Assembly (NCBI GenBank): GCA_964462535.1
Contig: CAYWXV010000011.1
Coordinates: forward strand, 1 to 64,000
Source: CAYWXV01 sp964462535
Lineage (GTDB): Bacteria > Bacteroidota > Ignavibacteria > OLB7
DNA length: 64,000 nt
Direction of reading: 5' to 3'
Shown in pieces: positions 44,007 through 52,168 of this stretch. Each line of letters starts with the position of its first letter. Within the stretch, counting starts at the first letter, position 1. A program made the translations under genes and the position numbers. The notes under the pieces were generated by a model that saw only the letters and a list, made by a program, of their open reading frames with translations, was not told the origin of the DNA and ran no database searches.

Positions 44007-44589
44007 ATCACAGAGAGTAGCTAGTGGAGACGGCACTGCGATGGAGCGGTGCCCGTGGCATACTCGAAGCCCATTCAGCAACGGGTTTCACTGCTTCGCT
44101 TCTACGTCTTCACGTTTTGGCTCGAGCAGGTTTCGAACGGCTGAGCGTGGATGGTCTATCGGATCGAATTGCGGATCGTGTGTCGTCAATCGTAGACGGT
44201 TGGGGAAGGTTTGAGCGCGCCACCGTTGGCAAGCAACGGGTCCGCACGGGCGACAGCGTCAGTGCGAACGTCGCATAGCGGGCAGGGCTGGCCAGCACAC
44301 CGGACAAAGCCTGATTCATTCGAATCGCAAGAGGATCGCTTCAGGAGACGCGTCATTGGCTTCGTCGCGGGCTGCAAGAAACGCTGTCTGGAGACAACGA
44401 TATTCGCCTCCGACGTTGTATTCTCCATGGCCTTGCTGCGTGCCTGAACGCCTCACCGCGATCGATTCGCAACGGTAAGCCTACTAATTCTGATAGAGAG
44501 AACAAGCACGGATAGATGCCGAGTAGCTGCAACGGCGCATCGGCCGTGTGTACGAACGACTCTCTATTCTCTACTTCCTACTACCTACA
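44007..44589. other. 583-base gap between the transketolase halves
   Basis: No gene, RNA or repeat recognised. Open frames of 60-85 codons exist on both strands (for example 44024-44278 and 44186-44428) but show no domain, no convincing start signal and no protein-like pattern. It may contain a decayed gene. Confidence 0.45.
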
Positions 44590-45624
44590 ATGCCCTTCGA
44601 ACAATACGGCGCGAAAGCAACACGATTCGGTTTTGGTGAGGCTCTTGTCGAGCTTGGTGAGAGCGACGAACGCGTAGTCGTCCTCGGCGGTGATATCACC
44701 GGATCGGTGATGACCAACCTGTTCCGTGATCGCTTTCCCGATCGATTCTTCTCGATCGGTATTGCCGAGCAGAACGCGACAACGATCGCGGCCGGTCTTG
44801 CACTCAGCGACAAGATTCCCTTCTTCGCCAGCTACGGTGCCTTCTGTGCGCTTCGCAACGCGGATCAGCTCCGAATCTCGGTCTGCTACAACGAGGTGAA
44901 CGTGAAGATCGGCGGTGGTCACTCAGGTATTTCTGTTGGACCCGACGGCGCTACGCACCAGGTCCTCGAGGACATCGCGTTCCTCCGCTCGTTACCGCAC
45001 ATGACACTCGTGGTGCCTTGCGATTACCTGGAGGCGAAGAAGGCGACGCTCGCGATCGGTAGAATGGTTGGTCCGGCATACATACGATTTGGTCGGGAAG
45101 CCGTCCCGAGTTTTACCACAGACGAGACGCCGTTCCGCCTCGGGAAGGCGGAAGTGTTTCGCGAGGGGACGGATGTTGCAATCATCGCAACCGGATGGAT
45201 GGTGTGGGAGTCGCTCGTGGCTGCCGAAGAGCTGGCGAAAGAGGGTATCCAGTGCCGCGTCATCAACCTCCACACGATCAAGCCGATCGATACGGAGACG
45301 ATCGTGCACGCCGCCCGCGAATGCGGCGCCGTTGTTACGGCAGAGGAGCATCAGATCATGGGTGGCATGGGATCGGCCGTCGCGCAGGTCGTCGTAAAGA
45401 ACGCGCCAGTGCCGATGGAATTCGTTGGTGTGACTGACACGTTCGGCGGGTCAGGCGATCCGGCCGAGCTGATGAAGGCGTTCGGTCTCACAAGCCAGGA
45501 TGTATACCACTCGGTGAAGAAGGTCTTGAAGCGTCGTGCGGGCGAGTGGGACCACATTCAGTCGATGATCGAAGTCGGCATGGAAGGGGAGCATCCGCCG
45601 GGATATCCGAAGCCGCAAGTGTAG
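44590..45624 (+). CDS. Transketolase, C-terminal subunit
   Basis: The product is 344 residues from the ATG at 44590. It contains the pyrimidine-binding domain (GFGEALVELGESDERVVVLGGDI ... FSIGIAEQNATTIAAGLA, with the catalytic Glu in AEQN) and the transketolase C-terminal domain (RVINLHTIKPIDTETI). The segment GGHSGISVGPDGATHQVLEDIA confirms the family. It pairs with the ThDP-binding subunit encoded upstream to transfer two-carbon ketol units between sugar phosphates. Confidence 0.93.
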   Translation: MPFEQYGAKATRFGFGEALVELGESDERVVVLGGDITGSVMTNLFRDRFPDRFFSIGIAEQNATTIAAGLALSDKIPFFASYGAFCALRNADQLRISVCYNEVNVKIGGGHSGISVGPDGATHQVLEDIAFLRSLPHMTLVVPCDYLEAKKATLAIGRMVGPAYIRFGREAVPSFTTDETPFRLGKAEVFREGTDVAIIATGWMVWESLVAAEELAKEGIQCRVINLHTIKPIDTETIVHAARECGAVVTAEEHQIMGGMGSAVAQVVVKNAPVPMEFVGVTDTFGGSGDPAELMKAFGLTSQDVYHSVKKVLKRRAGEWDHIQSMIEVGMEGEHPPGYPKPQV

Positions 45625-45731
45625 GGGCTCGAACGCCTGCCGACGTCGCTTGGCGACGTCTATCCCACAAATCCCAATTGCGACGGGACCGAAAGGCTCA
45701 TCGCCCGCTCGGTCCATAACGGGGTGCACAT

Positions 45732-46214
45732 CTGTCCCTGACTCATCTCGATAGCGAAGGTAATGCCCGAATGGTCGATGTCTCTGGAAAGGAGGCATCC
45801 GAACGACGTGCACGGGCCGCTGCGACGGTTCGGCTCTCCGCTGATGCGTTCAAGGCCTTGCGTGACGGAAACGTCAAGAAGGGAGATGCGCTCGGTGTCG
45901 CCCGAATTGCGGGTATAATGGCCGCCAAGAGAACGCACGAACTTATTCCTCTCTGCCATCCTCTCCCGGTGTCGGGGGTTGAGGTGACATTTCAACTGAT
46001 CGAAGAAGAGTGCCTCGTCAGAATCGAATCAGAGGTGGTGGTCAACGCGCGCACCGGCGTGGAAATGGAGGCAATGACGGCGGCATCGGTTGCCGCTCTC
46101 ACGGTCTACGACATGTTGAAGGGGGTAGACAAGGGGATCGTGATTGATGAGGTCCGTCTCCTGTCGAAGTCGGGGGGGAAGAGCGGGGATTGGAATGCGC
46201 CGGCGTCGGAGTAG
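45732..46214 (+). CDS. moaC: Cyclic pyranopterin monophosphate synthase (probable CTG start)
   Basis: The product is 160 residues if started at CTG 45732, or 147 from the first ATG at 45771. MoaC converts the GTP-derived cyclohydro-dinucleotide to cPMP in molybdenum cofactor synthesis. Diagnostic segments are MVDVSGKEASERRARA, LIPLCHPLPVSGVEV and ARTGVEMEAMTAASVAALTVYDMLK. Codons upstream of the ATG read SLTHLDSEGNARMVDVS, matching the family N-terminus (E. coli MoaC begins MSQLTHINAAGEAHMVDVS and has 161 residues). The upstream stretch is therefore probably translated, from the only suitable codon there, CTG. A TAA at 45717 bounds the frame. No other moa gene is in the window. Confidence 0.85.
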   Translation: MSLTHLDSEGNARMVDVSGKEASERRARAAATVRLSADAFKALRDGNVKKGDALGVARIAGIMAAKRTHELIPLCHPLPVSGVEVTFQLIEEECLVRIESEVVVNARTGVEMEAMTAASVAALTVYDMLKGVDKGIVIDEVRLLSKSGGKSGDWNAPASE

Positions 46215-46278
46215 AACGCTGACACCAATGTGGTCGCGTGGATGCCGCGCGAACGAGTCTAACCAGCGCCAAGCGATC

Positions 46279-47157
46279 ATGCAATTCATGCCGACCAGAG
46301 TCTCGATCGGAACGGCGCGTGGAGTTGTTTGTTGTATCCGCTGTCTGACCGCGACGGTCGCACTGTTCGCCATCATCTCCACTGCTACCTGTCAGCAGGT
46401 CGTATCTAGCAGCGAGCAGCCCGAGCTGCTTCCTGCTCCATTCCCCGACGTGTTGACGCCGAATCGGCGTTCCAACACGCCCGACGTGAAGGTGGGGCTG
46501 AAGGCCGGCTTCAACACGTCCTCGTACTCGAACGATCGCTACCTGGACAATACGTTGCTCGACGTGGGACAGACCGAGGGAGAGCTTGCCGTCTATACAT
46601 CAGCGGCGGGATTTGGATTCTCGGCTGGTGTGGATGTTGAGTATCCCACGAGTCCGGGGTTGTCGTGGGTCCTCTCGGCGGCGTTTGTGCAGTCAAATTT
46701 CGGGTCGGGCGGGCCCGTGCGGGAGCCCTGCGAGCGAACCGACGGATCGATTGTACAAGGGGATTCGTACCACGAGTTCAAAGCAAGCATCAACTTTCTG
46801 AAAATCGCGCCGCAGATCAAACTCACGTTTCCCGGATGGTACTTTGTTGGGGGAATTGCCGCCTCTCATTCGTTGTCGACGTCGCTTGAACGGACGAGAC
46901 GCATGGGGCAGAACGACTGCTTCTTCCCGGGAACGAACCGTCAGGGTACGATAGTGGAGACGGGTGAGATCCCGGCGATGCAGGGACTTCACTATGCGCT
47001 TCGATTTGGTGCCGGCTTGATCTACCGTGTCAGTGATCGTGTTGTTTTCGCACCCGAACTGACGCTCGACTTCGGATCGAGTCAGCTGAACAAATCCCCC
47101 GATTCCGATCTGGGCATCTACACTGCGAGCGCCGCGCTCCGCTACGATATCCGATGA
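46279..47157 (+). CDS. Outer-membrane beta-barrel protein (PorT-like)
   Basis: The product is 292 residues from the ATG at 46279 (an ATG at 46288 is also possible). A signal peptide (about 1-35) ends near STATCQQ. The mature protein shows the alternating pattern of a Bacteroidota porin-family barrel: VGLKAGFNTSSYSN at the first strand, later FGFSAGVDVEYP and YALRFGAGLIYRV, ending ALRYDIR. PorT-like barrels act in T9SS assembly, among other roles. Its stop overlaps the start of a PorE-like lipoprotein gene (ATGA), a coupling consistent with joint action. The PorT name is by pattern and context only. Confidence 0.75.
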   Translation: MQFMPTRVSIGTARGVVCCIRCLTATVALFAIISTATCQQVVSSSEQPELLPAPFPDVLTPNRRSNTPDVKVGLKAGFNTSSYSNDRYLDNTLLDVGQTEGELAVYTSAAGFGFSAGVDVEYPTSPGLSWVLSAAFVQSNFGSGGPVREPCERTDGSIVQGDSYHEFKASINFLKIAPQIKLTFPGWYFVGGIAASHSLSTSLERTRRMGQNDCFFPGTNRQGTIVETGEIPAMQGLHYALRFGAGLIYRVSDRVVFAPELTLDFGSSQLNKSPDSDLGIYTASAALRYDIR

Positions 47158-48722
47158 CGCCGACGACCCGCTGGATCAGACGTCCCATTCTTCGCCTGGC
47201 TATCCTCCTGTCGGTGGCTGCCATCGGATGTGGTTCAACGGCGAGGGAGACGTTGCAGCAGGGCCCCATCCTGGATGACGCATCGATAGCCGTCATCAAC
47301 GTCACCATCTCACCCCTTTCAAACCTTAATTCTCCGTTCGACGACTTCGGTGCAACGATGCCGCTGGACACTACATATCTCTACTTCACCACCGGGCGGG
47401 ATGGGCGTCAGCGCGTGGTGCAGTCGCGATGGACGGGGAGTGGGTGGGGTTCCCCGACTCCCGCGCCAGCGATCGACAACGGAAAGGATAATGGTCTACC
47501 ATGCATCACCCCTGATGGCAACACGCTCTATCTGGCTGGAGATGAGTACGGATTTGGTGACTGCGACCTCTATCGCGTAGAGGTGGGGCTTCGGGGAGCC
47601 GTTCCGACGGAGCAGATGCCGTGGACCATCCCTTCAAACCTTGGTTCGAACGTCAACACGCTCTACTGGGACTCCCACCCCTGCGTCGCGGCCGACGGAT
47701 CGATCCTCTACTTCTCGAGTGATAGGGCTGGCGGGTATGGCGGGCGCGATATCTGGTACTCGCGTCGTCGTCGGGATGGATCGTGGGACAAACCGATCAA
47801 TGCAGGTGAGCCGATCAACACACCGTTCGACGAGATCTCACCCTGGATAACCCCGGATAATCAATCACTCCTCTTTTCTTCGAATGGACATCCGGGTCTG
47901 GGGGGCTTTGATGTCTTTGTGATGACGCAGACATCGGGGACGCGCGTCGTCTCCAACCTTGGACGCCCCATCAACAGTTCGTCCGATGATATCTGCTGCT
48001 CCATGTCGGCAGACGGTAAGCGTGTTTTTCTGTCCTCGAATCGTGATGGGGGGCCTGGGGGATACGATCTCTACCAGATCACGCCGTCGCCGGTTCAGAT
48101 CGACCCGCTGACGTTTGTTCAAGGGAGTGTGACAGGGGCAGACGGGAAGTCGATCGCGGCAACGATCGAGCTAACGGACCTGACGTCGGACGTGCCGCTG
48201 GGGCGATTCATGACCGATCCCGAGACCGGACTCTACAGGATCGTTCTCCCTCGCGGGTACAACTACGCTCTAACCGCTCAGGCGCCGGGACACCTGTTCA
48301 GTTCCGAGCAGGTGCTTGTCCCTTCGGGATTGGAGCGGGATTCGTCGATGCGCCTCGACTTCCGTCTTCGAGAAATCAATGGTACGATCAGACTGCTTGT
48401 GTTTTTCCGACCGAACGAGTCGAATCTCCTGAAGCAGTCAACGTCCGATCTTGACAGAGTTGTTGATTTCCTCCGCGCCAACGACGATATCACGATTGAA
48501 CTGGCCGGACACACCGACAACAGTGGTGATCCAAACGAGGCACTCGAGCTTTCACTGGCCCGTGCGAGAGCGGTGAAAGCCTACCTGGTAGGGAATAGAG
48601 TCCTCGCCGATCGTATTCGCGTGGTTGGGTATGGGGTGACGCAGCCGATTGCAGACAACTCCACCGAGGAGGGTCGTGCCCTCAACCGCCGGGTCGAGAT
48701 GAGAGTTGTAGGGGGGCGATAG
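47154..48722 (+). CDS. PorE-like lipoprotein (PD40 repeats, CRD, OmpA domain)
   Basis: The product is 522 residues. The ATG overlaps the preceding stop. The signal peptide ends in the lipobox AIGC (Cys26). Four to five PD40 propeller repeats span about 60-310 (YLYFTTGRDGRQRV, ILYFSSDRAGGYGGRDIWYS, LLFSSNGHPGLGGFDVF, VFLSSNRDGGPGGYDLYQ). A carboxypeptidase-regulatory-like domain is near 320-400. A clear OmpA domain is at about 405-520 (VFFRPNESNLL, IELAGHTDNSGD, LSLARARAVKAYL, NRRVEMRV) and should bind peptidoglycan. The order matches the T9SS protein PorE except for the absent N-terminal TPR. Likely role: anchoring the outer-membrane complex formed with the upstream barrel. Confidence 0.85.
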   Translation: MTPTTRWIRRPILRLAILLSVAAIGCGSTARETLQQGPILDDASIAVINVTISPLSNLNSPFDDFGATMPLDTTYLYFTTGRDGRQRVVQSRWTGSGWGSPTPAPAIDNGKDNGLPCITPDGNTLYLAGDEYGFGDCDLYRVEVGLRGAVPTEQMPWTIPSNLGSNVNTLYWDSHPCVAADGSILYFSSDRAGGYGGRDIWYSRRRRDGSWDKPINAGEPINTPFDEISPWITPDNQSLLFSSNGHPGLGGFDVFVMTQTSGTRVVSNLGRPINSSSDDICCSMSADGKRVFLSSNRDGGPGGYDLYQITPSPVQIDPLTFVQGSVTGADGKSIAATIELTDLTSDVPLGRFMTDPETGLYRIVLPRGYNYALTAQAPGHLFSSEQVLVPSGLERDSSMRLDFRLREINGTIRLLVFFRPNESNLLKQSTSDLDRVVDFLRANDDITIELAGHTDNSGDPNEALELSLARARAVKAYLVGNRVLADRIRVVGYGVTQPIADNSTEEGRALNRRVEMRVVGGR

Positions 48723-48780
48723 CCGATGGGGCGGGCGTTGATGCTCCATCGCGCGTGACGAACGCAGGTTTTCGACGAGC

Positions 48781-48817
48781 GACACCGGCGGCACCCGCAA
48801 TGGTGCGGTGGGGTGTC
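48781..48817 (+). terminator. Two-part hairpin downstream of the PorE-like gene
   Basis: GACACC (48781) pairs with GGTGTC (48812), and inside it GCACC (48791) pairs with GGTGC (48802) around a 6-nt loop. It lies 58 bases after the stop, with no T-run. Probable 3'-end structure. Confidence 0.3.
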
Positions 48818-48905
48818 GGCACGAGACTTATACCCGACTTGCGACTGTCGATCGCTGACATCCACGAAAGGCCATGAGTCCCTTAGCGGGACGGACCCAC
48901 TACGT

Positions 48906-49508
48906 ATGATCGAACATCTTCACGGGACGTTGCTGGAGAAGACTCCGACCAAGGCACTGATTTCGGCCGCCGGTGTTGGATACGGGGCGTTGATATCACT
49001 TGCGACGTTCGAGGCGCTTCCCGAAGTGGGGCAGACCGCCTCCCTGTATACCTTCCTTGCGGTGCGCGAAGACGCCCTGACGCTCTTTGGATTCGCCACG
49101 ACGGCGGAGCGGGATGGCTTTCTTCTTCTGACCAGCGTCACGGGCGTCGGTGCCAAGATTGCGCTCAATATTCTCAGCAGTGCAGGGCTCGATCATCTTA
49201 GGGAAAGCATCTCGCACGGCAACGCAATCGCCCTGACTCGACTTCCGGGCGTCGGCAGGAAGCTGGCGGATCGAATCGTGCTGGAACTCCGTGAAAAGTT
49301 CGACAAGGTCGATGGAGGTCCTCCGCTCAATGCGGGTGACGCCCGAACGTTTGGTATTCGGGAAGAGGCACTGACTGCTCTCACGGTTCTTGGGTACAAC
49401 AGGGCCTCGGCAGAGAAGGCGATTCGAAATGCGCTGAAACAGGGACCGCAGGTGGAGGAGTCCGTTGAGTCGCTTATCAAAGCTGCGCTGGGGAGCCTGA
49501 CATCGTAG
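48906..49508 (+). CDS. ruvA: Holliday junction DNA helicase RuvA subunit
   Basis: The product is 200 residues (E. coli RuvA 203). The ATG at 48906 begins MIEHLHGTLLEKTPTKAL, the OB-fold start typical of RuvA; upstream codons are non-homologous. Two helix-hairpin-helix motifs follow (LTSVTGVGAKIALNILS and LTRLPGVGRKLADRIVLEL) and the C-terminal RuvB-contacting domain (about 150-200, REEALTALTVLGYNRASAEKAI). As a tetramer it holds Holliday junctions for RuvB-driven branch migration. ruvB and ruvC are not nearby. The next gene starts 5 bases after the stop. Confidence 0.95.
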   Translation: MIEHLHGTLLEKTPTKALISAAGVGYGALISLATFEALPEVGQTASLYTFLAVREDALTLFGFATTAERDGFLLLTSVTGVGAKIALNILSSAGLDHLRESISHGNAIALTRLPGVGRKLADRIVLELREKFDKVDGGPPLNAGDARTFGIREEALTALTVLGYNRASAEKAIRNALKQGPQVEESVESLIKAALGSLTS

Positions 49509-49513
49509 CCGCG

Positions 49514-50623
49514 ATGGAGAGGATCCGCTCCCTCGATATCGCGCGTGGGCTCGCGGTGATCCTGATGATCGTTACCCACGCGACCGACGCCTTTCTGTCC
49601 ATGCGATTCAAGAGTGGAGAGGCGTGGGAGATCGCACACATCACATTCGGATTCATCGCCCCTGCGTTCCTGTTCATTACCGGTCTGGTGCTCGCACCCG
49701 CCATCCAGAAGCGCCAGCGTGTCGAGCGCAAACTCTGGGAGCGTTCGCTGGAATGGAGAATGGTCCGGTACATTCTACTTGGGTACTGGCTGCAGATTCC
49801 GGTGCTCTCTCTGAAGCAACTCGTGATCGAGGCCCGGCACGACGACCTGGCACGATTGTGCGATGTGAACATCCTGCAGGTGATTGGAGTATCGGGGCTC
49901 ATTGTTTTGATCGTTGTCAAGTTGAGCGGGAGCATGCGCGACGCGCGGCCGATCGTATGGGTTCTCACGGTCACGATCGCGATCGCGACACCCTATCTCT
50001 GGACAATCCCCGTTGATGCCGGTCCTCCTCTCGCTGCGTGGATTGGACCCCGCGCAACGTTCCCGTTCTTTCCCAACGCGGCGTACCTGCTCGCCGGATT
50101 CGCACTATCGCCGGCAATTCTCTCGATGCGCGAACGTCGATGGAGTGGCGCGATACTTACAGCCGTCGGTGGGATCGTCGTCATTGGTGTGCGACTCCTC
50201 GATCGTCATGTGGAATTGCCCGACCCCTGGAATGACTTGTGGGGCTCAAGTCCACTTCATCTTGTCTATCGAGTAGGGGGCGTTCTCGTCCTGATCGGAA
50301 TTGCGTACGCTCTGGCGCGATTCAAGGGGCGGATTGTCCATGGACTTGGTCATATCGGGCGGATATCGCTGCCGATCTACGTCGTTCACCTTGTCTTGAT
50401 CTATGGCTCACCCGCCACGATGGGTGGGCGATACTGGTTTGACGGTGCAATTGATCAGCGCCTTACTCCGCTCGGCGTTGCGATCGCGGTTCTGATCGTG
50501 TTCAGTGTAACGGTGACGTCCGTGCTTGCGTGGCGTGCGTTCCGCGATCGTTATTTCGAAGCGGCACGATGGACAAGGCGCGTCGTCTGGACGGCGTTCT
50601 GGGCCGCCTTCATCCTGGGGTAG
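49514..50623 (+). CDS. Polytopic membrane protein, HGSNAT/DUF1624-like acyltransferase
   Basis: The product is 369 residues with about ten hydrophobic segments. The opening ERIRSLDIARGLAVILMIVTHATDAFL, with an Arg/Asp pair and a membrane His, is typical of the heparan-alpha-glucosaminide N-acetyltransferase catalytic-domain family and related acyltransferase-3-like proteins. The C-terminal ISLPIYVVHLVLIYG segment also fits. Such proteins move acyl groups onto sugars across the membrane; the acceptor here is unknown. It begins 5 bases after ruvA and is probably cotranscribed with it. Confidence 0.78.
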   Translation: MERIRSLDIARGLAVILMIVTHATDAFLSMRFKSGEAWEIAHITFGFIAPAFLFITGLVLAPAIQKRQRVERKLWERSLEWRMVRYILLGYWLQIPVLSLKQLVIEARHDDLARLCDVNILQVIGVSGLIVLIVVKLSGSMRDARPIVWVLTVTIAIATPYLWTIPVDAGPPLAAWIGPRATFPFFPNAAYLLAGFALSPAILSMRERRWSGAILTAVGGIVVIGVRLLDRHVELPDPWNDLWGSSPLHLVYRVGGVLVLIGIAYALARFKGRIVHGLGHIGRISLPIYVVHLVLIYGSPATMGGRYWFDGAIDQRLTPLGVAIAVLIVFSVTVTSVLAWRAFRDRYFEAARWTRRVVWTAFWAAFILG

Positions 50624-50805
50624 ATCGTTCGGGCGATTCGAGCCTCGATGAGGAAGGAGTGCCTCCGTCTTGTTGTGGACAGGACCTCCACGAGGTACGG
50701 CGCCAGGAAGAGTGCAGGCGATCTGGTGACGATCATAGTCCGCTCGGCGATGGACGATAGGATGGTGGAAGAGCATTCGATAGTGACAACAGACAACGAG
50801 GGATC

Positions 50806-51465
50806 ATGATGGGGAAACGTGTTTTCGTGGCAGTGATGATTGTCGCGGGTGTCGGACTGATCGGTTGCCGCGACGACGCGGACACGGGAAAGGATATCCC
50901 GCTGACGGAGGATCACGCGATGGTCCCCCGTGCCGACACCAACGCCGACGTAGAATTCTACGATCAATCGAACGTGCCACAGTCGAGCTCGTACATCCCG
51001 GATGAGTCGGGCGACGTCTCGGCAAAGTCATATCAGGGGCTGCAGGGCTATCTCCCTTCATCCGTGTCAGGATATGACATGGCGGCTCCGGCGGGCGGAT
51101 CGCAACAGGAAGTGCAGGGGATCACGCTGAACTCCGCCGAACAGCAGTGGAAATCAAGCGATGGTGGTAGACGGATGAAGATCGTCGTAACGGATTGCGG
51201 GACAAACGATGGTGGCTATGCGCTGGCAACGACCTTCCTGTTCCCACCGGAGCTTGGCTCGAAGGAGGCCAGGGCGATCAACGATCCCAACGGTGGATTG
51301 AGTGGCGTTGTGGTCTACCGCAAGGAGTTCGATGAGACACAGGGGACGATCGGCGTCAGCGGTCGCTATATCGTCGACGTGAAAGTCAGCGGTGGTGGGG
51401 ATCGGAGTGCCGAGGCAGAGGAGGTGGCGATGGAGGTTGTCCGAATGTTGAAGAGTGGTGGCTGA
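50806..51465 (+). CDS. Predicted lipoprotein, unknown
   Basis: The product is 219 residues (double ATG, 50806 or 50809). The signal peptide ends in the lipobox GLIGC (Cys21). A low-complexity acidic/Ser-rich region (about 22-95) precedes a beta-rich C-terminal domain (about 100-215). It contains LNSAEQQWKSSDGGRRMKIVVTD, YALATTFLFPP and GRYIVDVKVSG, the last resembling a compact alpha/beta domain found in many uncharacterised exported proteins. It is convergent with the NanE-like gene, 4 bases apart. No function assigned. Confidence 0.75.
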   Translation: MMGKRVFVAVMIVAGVGLIGCRDDADTGKDIPLTEDHAMVPRADTNADVEFYDQSNVPQSSSYIPDESGDVSAKSYQGLQGYLPSSVSGYDMAAPAGGSQQEVQGITLNSAEQQWKSSDGGRRMKIVVTDCGTNDGGYALATTFLFPPELGSKEARAINDPNGGLSGVVVYRKEFDETQGTIGVSGRYIVDVKVSGGGDRSAEAEEVAMEVVRMLKSGG

Positions 51466-51469
51466 ATCG

Positions 51470-52168
51470 CTACGCGCTCTCCACCGAGTTCACGAAGATT
51501 TGTGTGATGACGCGCGGGCGCGTGATCGCACCACCAACCACAACTGCATAGGCGCCGGCATCCATAGCCGCACGAGCGTCATCAACCGTCCAGATGAATC
51601 CCTCCGCAAGAACCGGGACCTGAAGACGTGTGGCAAGACTGGAGACGAGGTCAAGATTTGGCGACGCAGTCAACGCATGTTCGTACGTCTCCTTCGTTCG
51701 TCCACACAACGATGTCGAGACGGCTGCGGCTCCAAGGTCGCTCGCCTGCAGCCCCTCGTCGAACGTCGACACATCTGCGACGATGAGGAGATCGGGGTAG
51801 CGTTCGCGGACATCGGCAAGGAACTCCAGACCAGTTCGGCCACCGTTCGGACGGGGTCGGGACGTTGCATCCATTGCCATTGCATCGACACCCAGACGGA
51901 AGAGTTGTTCGACGGCGTCAAGGTCGGGAGTGACTAGCACCCATCCGTCGCCATAATCGCTCCGGATACAGCCGATCAACGGCAACGATGTTGTCGCCCG
52001 CACCTCCTGGATATTGATGACGCCCTCGGCGCGAACACCCTTGGCTCCCCCCGCAGCCGCAGCCTGTGCGAAGAGGGCACAGTGTTGCGGGGAATGGAGG
52101 GGCTCGTTGTTGTCGAGTTGCACACTGACAATCACGCCTCGTCCGAATCTGCTGTCGAACCGCTTCAT
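51470..52168 (-). CDS. NanE-like N-acetylmannosamine-6-phosphate epimerase, catalytic Lys replaced
   Basis: The product is 232 residues in a TIM-barrel of the NanE family. Recognisable motifs are VIVSVQLDNNEPLHSPQ, AAAAGGAKGVRAEG, MAMDATSRPRP, VADVSTFDEG and VPVLAEGFIW ... VVVGGAITRP. NanE interconverts ManNAc-6-P and GlcNAc-6-P. The catalytic glutamate is kept (E189 in AEG). The lysine of the usual PxIGxxK motif is an arginine here (PLIGCIRSDY, R69). The enzyme may still work, have another substrate, or be inactive. The start overlaps the stop of the FabL-like reductase gene, so the two are coupled. No other sialic-acid gene is in the window. Confidence 0.82.
   Translation of the reverse strand: MKRFDSRFGRGVIVSVQLDNNEPLHSPQHCALFAQAAAAGGAKGVRAEGVINIQEVRATTSLPLIGCIRSDYGDGWVLVTPDLDAVEQLFRLGVDAMAMDATSRPRPNGGRTGLEFLADVRERYPDLLIVADVSTFDEGLQASDLGAAAVSTSLCGRTKETYEHALTASPNLDLVSSLATRLQVPVLAEGFIWTVDDARAAMDAGAYAVVVGGAITRPRVITQIFVNSVESA

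Noticed and set aside
44024..44428. Short frames on both strands in the gap between transketolase halves
   Set aside because: No domain, no start signal, and residue patterns typical of random GC-rich sequence. Kept only as a note on the gap.
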